DNA from: UBA4465 sp002292365
GTDB taxonomy: Bacteria; Bacteroidota; Bacteroidia; Cytophagales; Cyclobacteriaceae
DNA: 64,000 bases
NCBI GenBank assembly: GCA_943788615.1
Contig: CALSQY010000004.1
Span: 248,001 to 312,000, forward strand
Direction of reading: 5' to 3'
The notes below the pieces were generated by a model that worked only from the letters and a program-made list of their open reading frames with translations, made no database searches and had not been told where the DNA came from. Shown here piece after piece: positions 9,513-18,447 of this stretch. The translations under genes and the position numbers were made by a program. Position 1 is the stretch's first letter. Every line of letters starts with the position of its first letter.

Positions 9513-10205
9513 TTAAAATTTAATGATGATTTGCCATCTGAAAGCCCATTTCCAGCGGATCTGATAATTCTTAATGCCGGCTGTTTCAAATATACGTATC
9601 CATTCTTTACGACGAAAACCACGCATCACTGACAAAGGACCATCATATTGAACCATAGCTGATTTTGAAAACCATTGAGTCAAATATTTTATACTATAAT
9701 AGGCCAACCAGTGGCGATGTAAATCGCTAATGACCATTCCTTTACTTGCTTGATGCCTAAATATTTTAAACAACATGACCAATTCATCATGATTAAAATG
9801 GTGTAAAAATAGACTCGCGTGCAAAATGTCACAATTAAAATCCTTTTCAGCTGCATTGAGTACATTGACATCAATGAAGGACAATTGTTTAAATGCTTTT
9901 TGGGCGTCTCGAGCGTATCGTAGGATATAGGCATTGGCATCAATACCTACTCCCGAATTCAATTGATCTTGATATTTACGGGCCATTTGGGCTAAAAGAG
10001 TACCGCTTCCGCATCCTAAATCAATAATAGAAAAAGACCCTATATTTTTATCGATCAATTTTTTAAGTCCTTTTAAGCTGACCCAATCCCCACCCAACCA
10101 ATAATTAATAGTGTCTAACTCTGCTAAACTTTGGTCCACTACAGGTCCATCGCAGTTCAGATCATCCATGAGCTCTTTTAGCTCAGATCGTTGCTTAAAA
10201 TTCAC
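9513..10205 (-). CDS. Class I SAM-dependent methyltransferase
   Basis: This 230-residue cytoplasmic protein has the SAM-binding motif I IIDLGCGSGTLL (residues 60-71), an acidic ribose-binding residue in GVGIDAN, and later HASLFLHHF, the typical motif of UbiE-like and small-molecule methyltransferases. It ends 4 bases before the flavoprotein start, forming a tight two-gene operon. In known type III polyketide loci a methyltransferase and a flavin hydroxylase next to the synthase (the Streptomyces srs operon is the named precedent) convert alkylresorcinols to methylated quinones. A similar job here is inference from context. The first residues NFKQRSELKELMDDL are shared by a Bacteroidota family found beside such oxidoreductases, as I recall it. 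Confidence 0.85.
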   Translation of the reverse strand: MNFKQRSELKELMDDLNCDGPVVDQSLAELDTINYWLGGDWVSLKGLKKLIDKNIGSFSIIDLGCGSGTLLAQMARKYQDQLNSGVGIDANAYILRYARDAQKAFKQLSFIDVNVLNAAEKDFNCDILHASLFLHHFNHDELVMLFKIFRHQASKGMVISDLHRHWLAYYSIKYLTQWFSKSAMVQYDGPLSVMRGFRRKEWIRIFETAGIKNYQIRWKWAFRWQIIIKF

Positions 10206-10833
10206 CTTGACGTTCTTGTTGATTTACTCTCATATAAATATTTGATTTGCTTTAAAGAGTAATTTACACATTGAAACTTTCAATTGTTCTGGTGCGAATA
10301 GGTTTCTTGAATGAATCTCTATGCTCATCGTTCAAGTAGGATTTAGACTCACATTACTTTCCTTATCCGTTAGGGTTAAATGCACCTTTGACTTATAAAA
10401 TGATGTATTCATCTATTCGATTTTGTAAACCATTGTTAAAGATGTAACAAATGCAGTTAATGTTTTGTTTTCGATAAGCACAAGAGATGAACCACATTAA
10501 TTTGCTACTAAAATGACAGATATGACTTTCCTCATTTTTTTCATGTGGAATTAAAGTAATCGCTTCTTTGTGAAAATCAAAATTCTGTTGATTTAGTAGT
10601 ATGAAATATAAGGATCTAGCTATTTCCAGATTTGTCACACTGTCTGTTGGATATATGGACTATATAATTCGGAATAGACATCTATTTTTCTTGGTTGCTG
10701 AGAATCAAAGCTGGATAAGTTGATTTATTTGGTAACCTAATAATTCGAAGCTTGTCATTATTGTATTTTTATGAAATATTATTATCTTTAAAATAGAATA
10801 TCTAATTATTTTTTAAACCATAAATAAATTAAA
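10206..10833. other. Intergenic region with one doubtful minus-strand reading frame
   Basis: These 628 bases separate the methyltransferase from the NTF2-like gene. The only open frame of note is on the minus strand (10638 to 10393, 81 codons). Its first 15 residues (TNLEIARSLYFILLN) recall the start of SnoaL-like proteins, but the rest does not continue the fold. I treat it as a possible decayed fragment, not a gene. The divergent promoters for the flanking genes must lie here, but I could not identify a convincing TTTG / TAnnTTTG pair. Confidence 0.5.
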
Positions 10834-11205
10834 ATGAATACTAAAGAATTAGTACAACAAGGTTATGATTTTTTTGGAAAAGGTGATATGGAAGGTTTTA
10901 TGGGCATCTTACACGATGATGTCACTTGGGTTTTTCCTGGGGAAAGCCATCCATTATCTGGGTCTCACAAAGGAAAAGAAAATCTAATGATGAACATGTC
11001 TAAGATTCCTCAATTATGGGAAAATTTTGCTGTCATACCTGAATTTATGATTAGCGAAGGGAATAAAGTATTTGTTAAATGTCAAGGAAAAGCAGATGGC
11101 ATGGATACGATATTTGGCCATTATTTTGAAGTCACGGATGACAAATTGTCTTTAATGATTACTTTTGACGACACATTAAGTATGGTCAATGCCATGAAAA
11201 AATAA
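10834..11205 (+). CDS. SnoaL-like / NTF2-fold small protein
   Basis: This 123-residue protein matches the ketosteroid-isomerase-like (SnoaL) branch of the NTF2 fold. An N-terminal helix (KELVQQGYDFFGKGD) is followed by the DDVTWVFPG strand, PLSGSHKGKENL, and a C-terminal sheet with GKADGMDTIFGHYFEV. Members form small cone-shaped dimers that bind hydrophobic ligands or act as isomerases and cyclases; many remain without a known substrate. No signal peptide is seen. It stands alone between two spacers and is followed after 10 bases by a perfect 16-bp hairpin. Its nearness to the polyketide locus raises the chance of a cyclase role, but the 600-base spacer speaks against joint transcription. 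Confidence 0.75.
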   Translation: MNTKELVQQGYDFFGKGDMEGFMGILHDDVTWVFPGESHPLSGSHKGKENLMMNMSKIPQLWENFAVIPEFMISEGNKVFVKCQGKADGMDTIFGHYFEVTDDKLSLMITFDDTLSMVNAMKK

Positions 11206-11215
11206 GCTGAAAATG

Positions 11216-11256
11216 ATCATAACCTCCTAGGATCATCATGCCTAGGAGGTTATGAT
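11216..11256 (+). terminator. Perfect 16-bp hairpin after the SnoaL-like gene
   Basis: The arm ATCATAACCTCCTAGG (11216-11231) pairs base for base with CCTAGGAGGTTATGAT (11241-11256) around a 9-base loop. It begins 10 bases after the stop codon at 11205. There is no T-run on the plus side (AAAATATA follows), so it may end transcription poorly or protect the 3' end of the message. Confidence 0.6.
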
Positions 11257-11481
11257 AAAATATACTGATCCAATACCCCTTCTATTAATTTGTAGATAAA
11301 GCTTATTATTCAAATTATTATTTGCAGTTTATTTCTAGTTAAAGGGGTCGAATGGAATTCAGTTTCCACTTTTATAGATAAACTGTCAAGGTTTTTGTAG
11401 AAATCCTGATCGGCTGCATATTCTTTTTGGGGAGCTATTTTTTTTCACTTTGAGGTTAAAAGCATTTTTATTCACAATGAA

Positions 11482-12939
11482 ATGGATGTTAGATTAGTTT
11501 TATTATTTTTCTCTTTACTTTCTTTTGCCGCTTGTAACTCTCAGGAGGAAAATGACGTTCCCGTAATAGTATCAGAGGATTCAGTATCCCTTGTTTCTTT
11601 AAGATTTTTTGATCTTATTTTTACTTCTACAGAGAATAGAGGGCTTCAATTCTATAATCATATTTTTTTTAGAAGTAAGCAAGAGTTGATTTTTAAGAAT
11701 AACCAAGATACCAGTAAGAATTTTTCATATAATTTGACTTATCATGAACTCCTGGAATTTGAAACAGAGCTTCCCAATGGTAATTATGACCTGTATTTTG
11801 AGCTTGAAGCAGATTATGTTACAAATTTTTTACCATTCATGTTCAATATCTCTAATATTTCTTTAACAGGTACTGAAATACAAATAGACATAGCTCCTAA
11901 GACCACATATTCATTAGTAACATTAGATACTTCTTTTGTAAAAACTGATACGCTTCCTTTCGTAGAATCAAAGAAATTTGGAAAAAAGGAGATGATTTTA
12001 CATCCGAATGGTGATCATTACTATTTATATATTGACGCGATCAATGAGGAGATTAGTTTGAATTTTAAAGAAAATATTTTTGGTACGAAGCTCTTTGAAA
12101 CATTAATACTCGCACCTTATGATTTGTATAAAAAAGCATTGACCTCATTACCAAATGGTCCATCATCGGAACGCTTTAATAGGATAGTAAAGGGAAGTCG
12201 AAATCCTAGTATTGGTTATTGGGAATATCTTCCTGCAGGCTACGGTCTGGGGAACAAATGGCCGTTAATCCTTTATTTTCACGGATTAGGAGATAATGGT
12301 AATGGTAATTCAGATTTATATAGAGTACTTTACACGGGTCTGCCCAATTTGATAAGTGAAGATAAATGGCCCATAACAGCTACTGCCTCAAATGCTGCTT
12401 CCGCAGCGGGTGATGCCTTTGTTGTGCTTTCTATGCAAAATGATTCAGGATGCCCAACAGCAGATAAAGTAAATGATTTTATGAGGTGGGCAATCAATGA
12501 ATACGATATTGATATTAAAAGAATTTATCTCTCTGGATACAGTTGTGGAGGTGGTGGAGTATGGAATTATATAGGGAAATATATTTCTGATGATTTAGTA
12601 GCGGCTGCAGTGCCGGTTGCGGCGCTCATGGGAGAATATACTTGGAATAGGCTTGGTTGTAATATGGGAATTATACCAATTTGGGCTTTTCATGGAGATG
12701 AAGATAATGTAACTGTTAGAAATGCAAATATTCCGATTGATGGTTTAAATAATTGTGCAAATGAGTGTCCTGAAGATGCTGATCTGGAAATATGCTCAGT
12801 TCCTCTCGATGCACGCAAGACAATTTTTAGAGGATGGGGACATAATATTTGGCCGATCACATATAAGTTAGATTCTCGATGGGGACATGATATTTATGCG
12901 TGGATGTTGTCACATATTAATTCTGATGCCAAATTATGA
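11482..12939 (+). CDS. Lipoprotein esterase of the alpha/beta-hydrolase fold (feruloyl-esterase/PHB-depolymerase-like)
   Basis: The protein has 485 residues. A signal peptide ends in a lipobox (LSFAAC, Cys19), so it is probably an outer- or inner-membrane lipoprotein. Residues about 40-220 form a beta-rich domain of unknown family. The C-terminal half is an alpha/beta hydrolase. It has an oxyanion strand YFHGLGDNG near residue 266, the nucleophile in GYSCGG (Ser354), an acid in FHGDED (Asp406 or Asp408) and His454 in GWGHNIW. Cysteines at several places in this half (SGCPT, GYSC, RLGC, NCANEC) suggest disulfides, as fits an exported enzyme. Likely substrates are ester bonds in polysaccharides or polyesters; none is proven. 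It is a single gene with no operon partner, ending before a decayed stretch. Confidence 0.8.
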   Translation: MDVRLVLLFFSLLSFAACNSQEENDVPVIVSEDSVSLVSLRFFDLIFTSTENRGLQFYNHIFFRSKQELIFKNNQDTSKNFSYNLTYHELLEFETELPNGNYDLYFELEADYVTNFLPFMFNISNISLTGTEIQIDIAPKTTYSLVTLDTSFVKTDTLPFVESKKFGKKEMILHPNGDHYYLYIDAINEEISLNFKENIFGTKLFETLILAPYDLYKKALTSLPNGPSSERFNRIVKGSRNPSIGYWEYLPAGYGLGNKWPLILYFHGLGDNGNGNSDLYRVLYTGLPNLISEDKWPITATASNAASAAGDAFVVLSMQNDSGCPTADKVNDFMRWAINEYDIDIKRIYLSGYSCGGGGVWNYIGKYISDDLVAAAVPVAALMGEYTWNRLGCNMGIIPIWAFHGDEDNVTVRNANIPIDGLNNCANECPEDADLEICSVPLDARKTIFRGWGHNIWPITYKLDSRWGHDIYAWMLSHINSDAKL

Positions 12940-13239
12940 TTAGTTTGTTTAAATAACTGATAAGTTGTTTTTAGAAAAGAAGGGCCATCAATTATTTAAT
13001 AAAAAGTATGCAGTTGCTGTTTTCATCACAGTGCTCAAATTATATCATATCTCTATTTGTTATGGTCGGATAGGATAAAGGGCTTCCAAAAAAGTTAATT
13101 TTAAGATCTACATTTTAACTTATTCCCTGTAAAGAGGTATTCCAACACACTATTTTTTTGAATAAAATTATAATTTATACTTATTTAAGTCAGTGCTACC
13201 CTATCAATGTTTTGAAACAATCAATTTGATAATGATGCC

Positions 13240-13512
13240 ATAATGAGAATTAGTTTGATTGATGTGGATGATGGATCTATTTTGTCTATTATAGAGGTCG
13301 AGGAGATGATGTATCCTAATCCATGAAGGAGGACCCTAAATATCAAAATGAAAGCATTTAAAGAGGCCATTATTTATGAATTATCACGAAAAGAAGTACT
13401 CAAGACAACTCATTCAAGTATCAATATAAGCCAACTGGAAGCGGGTATATATATCGTACATCTTCAAGATATCAATGGGCAAATTCGAACGACGAAATTC
13501 ATAAAGGAATAG
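13240..13512 (+). pseudogene. Orphan remnant of a T9SS-secreted protein C-terminus
   Basis: In a single frame the sequence reads about 28 residues ending MMYPNP, then TGA at 13324, then RRTLNIK and a 54-residue open stretch to the stop at 13510-13512. That stretch includes YELSRKEVLK, INISQLEAGIYIVHL and TTKFIKE. This is the layout of a type A T9SS sorting domain: YPNP start, LxI strand, a D/ELSGK turn, S-L-xxGIY and a KFIK end. In intact proteins the domain directs export and surface anchoring. Here the domain has an in-frame stop after YPNP and no large coding region upstream, so it is a fragment. The parent protein cannot be named. Confidence 0.75.
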
Positions 13513-13860
13513 ATCTTTTATTTAGCCCTCTTCTCTATTTTTAGCCTTTTTAAAATGTTCTGCACTTCCATTATCGATTACAAAATTGTAATTTGATGTC
13601 TATGCGAGATGTACTTATCGTTTTTTTTCTTCTTTTTTTGTGCTTAGTGAAAACATCAATCAATATTGAAAGCACCAAGCAGAGGATCAAATTTATTGTA
13701 TTTAAATACTTTACTCTTTAATTACATCCAGATCATTTCAAAATTATATATTTTATCATATTAATGAGTCCCGAAGCTTTTACAGAAATAAGCGCCAATA
13801 TTTGTGTAATTGTTTGAAAATCAATAAATTTTTATCTGAAAATTATTCATAGTTATTCAT

Positions 13861-13892
13861 GTCGCTGAAAATTACTGAGCGACCCTCTTTTT
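13861..13892 (+). terminator. Putative intrinsic terminator
   Basis: GTCGCT (13861-13866) pairs with AGCGAC (13878-13883) around an 11-base loop and is followed by CCTCTTTTT. It lies about 65 bases before the dipeptidase start, so it could insulate that group from upstream transcription. The stem is short, hence moderate confidence. Confidence 0.5.
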
Positions 13893-13956
13893 AGGCTATG
13901 TTGGAAGGCTATATTCTAAAATAGAGTGAATACCTGGTTTTGGTTGAATCACAATA

Positions 13957-15105
13957 ATGCCCATGTCTCTAAAAAGAAGAAATTTTATGAAAATGGTATC
14001 GGCAGGTGCCCTGATTAGCACACCTCTTCTCCATGCGGCATCCTATCCATTTGCGATAGGAAAAGAAACTATTGATCCTGCTTCAAAAAGACAATCCATT
14101 AAAAGTAGCTTCAATTACGGAGATCAAATAGTGATAGATGGATTGATTATTTCACGTGGTTGGAATGACGATTCCTTCGAGGCATTATCTAAATCTGGTT
14201 ATACCGGTTTCAATACATCACTGGATTCCAAAGACTTAACCTCGGCCTTAGAATCATTGGCACAATGGAAATCACGTATTGAAGACCATCCCAATAGACT
14301 CATGGGCGCTCTTTCAGCGGAAGATTTTATTACGGCGAAAAAAGAAAATAAAGTGGCGGTCATGTTCGGATTTCAAAATGCGACGATGATAGAAAAATCC
14401 ATCGATAATTTAGATGTATTGTACGCCGAGGGTATCCGTTGGATACAGTTGACCTATAATGAGCGAAATCTCTTGGGAGACGGATGTACAGAGAGAACGA
14501 ATGCTGGATTGTCAGATTTTGGTATTGAAACTGTACAGCGCATGAATGAATTGGGTATCATCGTAGACCTGAGTCATTGTGGAAGACAAACGACCCTTGA
14601 TGGTATCGAATTCAGTAAAGTAGGTGTTTCTATGAATCATACCATGTGCGAAGCTTTGTACAAGGAACATCCCCGCGCTAAGACCGACCAGCAAATTCGT
14701 GCCATGGCCGAAAAGGGGGGTATTATAGGGATTATTTGTTTAGGCTATATGATCGGGCCAGATCCAGGGGGTCAAACGACCTTAGAAACCTATATTGATC
14801 ACATTGATCATGCGGTCAATGTGGCTGGAATCGATCATGTCGGACTTGCTGCAGATTTTGCTATTGAAGGATTAGAAGCCAATGGCGCAACACGAGAAAA
14901 TTGGTTTATACCTCGTTTATCTAGGTTTAAGCCTTCCTATCAGGTGCGCTGGCCACCATGGATTCCCGAACTTGATCGTGCTGAAAGATACCAAGATGTA
15001 GCCATAGCTATGGAAAAGCGTGGTTATAAACATGAAGAGATAGCAAAAATTTTAGGAAAAAATTGGCTAAGATACTTCAATAAAAATTTAAAAATTAAAT
15101 TATAA
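13957..15105 (+). CDS. Membrane dipeptidase (peptidase family M19), Tat-exported
   Basis: M19 enzymes are zinc dipeptidases with an amidohydrolase-type barrel that cleave dipeptides, including D-amino-acid and dehydro forms. The 382-residue protein starts with a twin-arginine signal (KRRNFMKM, Arg7-Arg8, then a hydrophobic stretch to about residue 28), so it is exported folded. Family blocks are plain: YNERNLLGDGCTERTNAGLSDFG is split by the usual GDGC turn, VDLSHCG follows, then MNHTMC, then HPRAKTDQQIRAMAEKGG and HVGLAADF. The usual N-terminal HxD pair is replaced by IVIDGLI, as in other Bacteroidota Tat-type members as I recall; the metal site may therefore differ. It is the first gene of a same-strand run with an amidohydrolase, an FG-GAP protein and a RidA homologue. 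Confidence 0.88.
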   Translation: MPMSLKRRNFMKMVSAGALISTPLLHAASYPFAIGKETIDPASKRQSIKSSFNYGDQIVIDGLIISRGWNDDSFEALSKSGYTGFNTSLDSKDLTSALESLAQWKSRIEDHPNRLMGALSAEDFITAKKENKVAVMFGFQNATMIEKSIDNLDVLYAEGIRWIQLTYNERNLLGDGCTERTNAGLSDFGIETVQRMNELGIIVDLSHCGRQTTLDGIEFSKVGVSMNHTMCEALYKEHPRAKTDQQIRAMAEKGGIIGIICLGYMIGPDPGGQTTLETYIDHIDHAVNVAGIDHVGLAADFAIEGLEANGATRENWFIPRLSRFKPSYQVRWPPWIPELDRAERYQDVAIAMEKRGYKHEEIAKILGKNWLRYFNKNLKIKL

Positions 15106-15138
15106 GTAATTGTAAATGAATTGATTATGACATAAATA

Positions 15139-17160
15139 ATGAAACAAATACTTCAAATAACATATTTACCATTACTTCTGTTTGTGATGATCATGACTTT
15201 CACCCATTGTGAGCAGATTATAGGTGTCAAATCTATTGCAGTGGACACGACCTACTATGATGTGATATTTAGGGAAAGTAAGGCGGGAGTTTATAAAAAA
15301 TGGCAGCAAGGATCGGGAAGCTATAGTTATTATTATACTTATACTGATCGGGGTCGAGGACCTGTTTTATCAGAGCAAATTACCCTTGATAATAATGGTT
15401 TCATTAAGTCACAATCTATTAGTGGGGTTAATTACTTAAAAGATTCTGTCTACGAACACTTTGAGGTAAATGGTAACCTGGCACAATGGACTAACTCTGC
15501 GGGTAAAGATCAAGCTGAATTCTCACGTGATGCGCTCTATTTCCGTTATGATGGCACTCCGGCTAGCTACGAAATTCTTGCACAAGGACTCATGAATGTG
15601 GAAAATAAATCTGTAGAGCTTTATCCCAAAGGTTCAGTTACGCTCATGCAAAAGAATCCAATCATTCTTGGAGATTCCATCACAATCCAATTACTTATGA
15701 TTAAAGGTCTAGATATGAATCCTGTCTACCTATGGTTAACAGAACAAGCATTGATCGGTAAGATTACTGGGAATCTACACATCATCCGGACTGATTTTCA
15801 AGACTACCGAAAGGAGATGAAGGTCATACAAGATAGCTTGGAGAATGAATATCTTTTTAAGTTGGCAACTGATTTGAGTCAAGAAATTGACGATTTAATT
15901 ATTAAAAATGTCAATATTTCTACGGTTGAATCCACACTCAAAAGAAATCAGGATGTCTGGGTGCATAAGGATAAAATAAGGGCAATAGTACCGAGCACTC
16001 AAAGTTCGGAATATGGTGACGATGCCCGTATCATAGATGGTACAGGTAAAACCCTGATGCCTGGCATGTTCGACATGCATACCCACAACACTAAATTTAG
16101 GGGAGCTTTACACCTTGCAGGTGGTATTACATCCGTAAGAGATTTGGCCAATAATAAACAGGTGAAAGCCTTGAGTCATCAATTCAATAGTAATCAGATT
16201 ATTGGACCACGTATCGTTACCTTTTGTGGTATTATTGATGGACCAGGACCCTTTGCCAATCAGCGCAATGTAGTTGAAAATTTAGATGAAGGCTTAGCTG
16301 AAGTTCAAGCCTACAAAGACCTGGGCTATCAGCAGATTAAATTGTATAGCTCTATTAAGCCAGAATGGGTCAAACCGATGGCTGACAAAGCCCACCAATT
16401 GGGTATGCGTGTCAGTGGCCACATTCCGGCCTATATGACTGCTTCTCAGGCGATATATGCGGGATATAATGAAATTCAGCACATGAACATGCTTTTTCTT
16501 AATTTCATGTCGGATACCATCGATACCCGCACTCCTTTACGATTTACCATGGTCGCAAATCACGGAGCCAAACTTGATTTGTCCTCATCAGCGTATTTGA
16601 CCTTTGTAAAGCAATTGAAAGCCCATCAAATTCTGATTGACCCGACTCTTTCAATCTTTGAAAACATGTTCGTCGCCACCAAAGGTATACCAAGTCCTAC
16701 GTATGAAATGATCGTTGATAGACTACCCCTAATCAACCAGAGGAGCTATTATAAAGGGGGGTTACCTAAGCCCGTAGACGGGAGTAATCGATACGACCTG
16801 GCCCATGAACGCATGTTAGATGTAGTCTATGACTTATACAAAAAAGGCGTAGCTATCGTCCCGGGTACAGATGGACTACCAGGTTTCTTATACCATAGGG
16901 AGCTGGAGTTGTTTGTTAAGGCAGGTATTCCCATACATGAGGTACTGAAAATGGCTACCATTAACGCAGCTGAAATTACAGGAGTCGCAGAGGCTTATGG
17001 GTCCATTGAGGTGGGCAAACAAGCCGATCTCATTCTCATCTCGGGCAATCCTTTAGAACGTATCAGTGACATCCGAAACGTACTATGGACTACTAAAGGT
17101 GGATATATGTATGAGGCCGAGGCTTTGTATGCTTCAATGGGGATTAAAAATTTTAATTAA
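15139..17160 (+). CDS. Exported amidohydrolase-family metal hydrolase
   Basis: This 673-residue protein has an N-terminal hydrophobic signal (residues 5-22) ending in FTHC, a possible but weak lipobox. Residues about 30-290 have no family I recognise. From about residue 300 the amidohydrolase barrel begins: DGTGKTLMPGMFDMHTHN holds the HxH metal site, GHIPAYM and EIQHMNM supply the next histidines, and VPGTDGLPG holds the late aspartate. The end matches imidazolonepropionase-like members (ATINAAEITG, GSIEVGKQADLILISGNP). Such enzymes hydrolyse C-N bonds in peptides or cyclic amides. It follows the M19 dipeptidase by 33 bases, so both probably act on exported peptides or amides. Specificity is unknown. 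Confidence 0.87.
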   Translation: MKQILQITYLPLLLFVMIMTFTHCEQIIGVKSIAVDTTYYDVIFRESKAGVYKKWQQGSGSYSYYYTYTDRGRGPVLSEQITLDNNGFIKSQSISGVNYLKDSVYEHFEVNGNLAQWTNSAGKDQAEFSRDALYFRYDGTPASYEILAQGLMNVENKSVELYPKGSVTLMQKNPIILGDSITIQLLMIKGLDMNPVYLWLTEQALIGKITGNLHIIRTDFQDYRKEMKVIQDSLENEYLFKLATDLSQEIDDLIIKNVNISTVESTLKRNQDVWVHKDKIRAIVPSTQSSEYGDDARIIDGTGKTLMPGMFDMHTHNTKFRGALHLAGGITSVRDLANNKQVKALSHQFNSNQIIGPRIVTFCGIIDGPGPFANQRNVVENLDEGLAEVQAYKDLGYQQIKLYSSIKPEWVKPMADKAHQLGMRVSGHIPAYMTASQAIYAGYNEIQHMNMLFLNFMSDTIDTRTPLRFTMVANHGAKLDLSSSAYLTFVKQLKAHQILIDPTLSIFENMFVATKGIPSPTYEMIVDRLPLINQRSYYKGGLPKPVDGSNRYDLAHERMLDVVYDLYKKGVAIVPGTDGLPGFLYHRELELFVKAGIPIHEVLKMATINAAEITGVAEAYGSIEVGKQADLILISGNPLERISDIRNVLWTTKGGYMYEAEALYASMGIKNFN

Positions 17161-17279
17161 AGACTTTATATTTAACTTAATAAAACATTTATGGTTAATG
17201 GATTATAATTTTAAAGCTATGCAATAATTATCTTATGATTGGATCATTCCATTATTGGCCATTATGTCCCTATAAATCA

Positions 17280-18383
17280 ATGAAATATTGTCTAGGGTTC
17301 TTGCTTGGACTCGGCATTCATATGGCCCCTTGTCAATCTGTGACCTTTATAGGTAGTCCTCGATGGGTATTAGGGACTGAAAAACAGAAAAGCGCCTCTA
17401 TAGGGTATGGGGATATTGATCAAGATGGAGATATCGATATCTTGGTTGCGAATGGAAGGCATTGGCCAGAACAGAATAAGGTTTATTTTAATAATGGGCT
17501 AGGAATTTTCACAGTTTCAAAATCTTTAGGGGGTCAAAGTACTACAAGCTATGCTACGGTGCTAGGTGATATTGATGGCGATGGGGACCTAGATGTGATA
17601 GTGGGAAATGATATGGCACCCAATTGTATTTTCAAAAATGACGGTAAAGGCCATTTCACCAAAGGAAATGATTTTGGTGAGGCCTATGCACCTACAAGGA
17701 ATCTTGTCCTGTCCGATATCGATCAGGATGGAGATTTGGACATCCTCATTACCAATAGGGGAAGTCAAAATGAAATATGCATCAATGATAGTAAGGGCCA
17801 ATTCAATGAAAAGCTAGGTTTCGGCACTGCAGATGACTCAACGATTGATATGAAAGTAGCAGACATGGATGGAGATGGAGATCTAGATTTGATATTGGCC
17901 AATCGAGATGCGCAACAAAATTATATTTACCTAAATGATGGAAATCTAAATTTTGATCAAAAAATTGCCTTTGGAAGCGGGGAGGATCACACCCGATCCA
18001 TTGCTATTATAGATATGAATGCGGATGAATATCTCGATGTGGTGACCGCCAATATCAATGGTCCCAATATCATTTACTTTGGCAATTCTACATTGAGATA
18101 TGAACATAAATCAGTATTTGATGCCCAACTGGACAAATCCTATGCTATTGCATTGGGTGATCTTGACGCGGATAAAGACGTGGATATTGTTATTGCCAAC
18201 AATGGGGCACCTAACACTTATTTTATTAACCAAAATCAGGGAACCTCATGGAAGAAGTATGCGCTCAGTGCCGAAGCCTACCATACCTATGATATTGTCC
18301 TGTCAGACTTAAATGGAGATGGGAGGCTTGATATCATTGAAAGTAATTCTGATGAGCGAAATCTATATTATTTTAATCAATAA
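17280..18383 (+). CDS. Secreted FG-GAP/VCBS repeat protein
   Basis: The protein has about seven calcium-loop repeats of the form D-x-D-x-DGD-x-D. Examples are GDIDQDGDIDILVAN, GDIDGDGDLDVIVGND, SDIDQDGDLDILITN, ADMDGDGDLDLILAN, GDLDADKDVDIVIAN and SDLNGDGRLDIIESN, spaced about 50 residues apart, which fold as a beta-propeller like integrin alpha chains. An ATG at 17235 would add 15 polar residues before the hydrophobic signal. The ATG at 17280 gives a standard signal peptide (MKYCLGFLLGLGIHMAPCQS) and is preferred. No T9SS tail is present, so it is probably periplasmic or released. It sits in the peptidase/amidohydrolase group, 119 bases after the amidohydrolase. Its ligand is unknown. Confidence 0.85.
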   Translation: MKYCLGFLLGLGIHMAPCQSVTFIGSPRWVLGTEKQKSASIGYGDIDQDGDIDILVANGRHWPEQNKVYFNNGLGIFTVSKSLGGQSTTSYATVLGDIDGDGDLDVIVGNDMAPNCIFKNDGKGHFTKGNDFGEAYAPTRNLVLSDIDQDGDLDILITNRGSQNEICINDSKGQFNEKLGFGTADDSTIDMKVADMDGDGDLDLILANRDAQQNYIYLNDGNLNFDQKIAFGSGEDHTRSIAIIDMNADEYLDVVTANINGPNIIYFGNSTLRYEHKSVFDAQLDKSYAIALGDLDADKDVDIVIANNGAPNTYFINQNQGTSWKKYALSAEAYHTYDIVLSDLNGDGRLDIIESNSDERNLYYFNQ

Positions 18384-18447
18384 TATGCCAAAAAGAATTT
18401 CATCGATAAGCGTGTGAGCATATGTATTAAAGAAATAACTTAAAAAT

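Larger units (their letters stand above)
12940..13956. other. Intergenic decay region
   Basis: This 1017-base stretch contains the remnant T9SS tail described separately (13240-13512) and a hairpin with a T-run (13861-13892). It also has a 41-codon frame at 13596-13721 that begins with a hydrophobic stretch but shows no family. Nothing else coding is supported. The mix of stops and recognisable fragments suggests leftover pieces of a secreted-protein gene. Confidence 0.55.

Noticed and set aside
10393..10638. 81-codon minus-strand frame between the methyltransferase and the SnoaL-like gene
   Set aside because: Only its first residues look like a known fold; the rest is unlike a protein of any family, so it is probably chance or a fragment.
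13596..13721. 41-codon frame with a hydrophobic start
   Set aside because: It lies in AT-rich decay sequence, has no family and no neighbours in register; a T-run alone explains the hydrophobic run.
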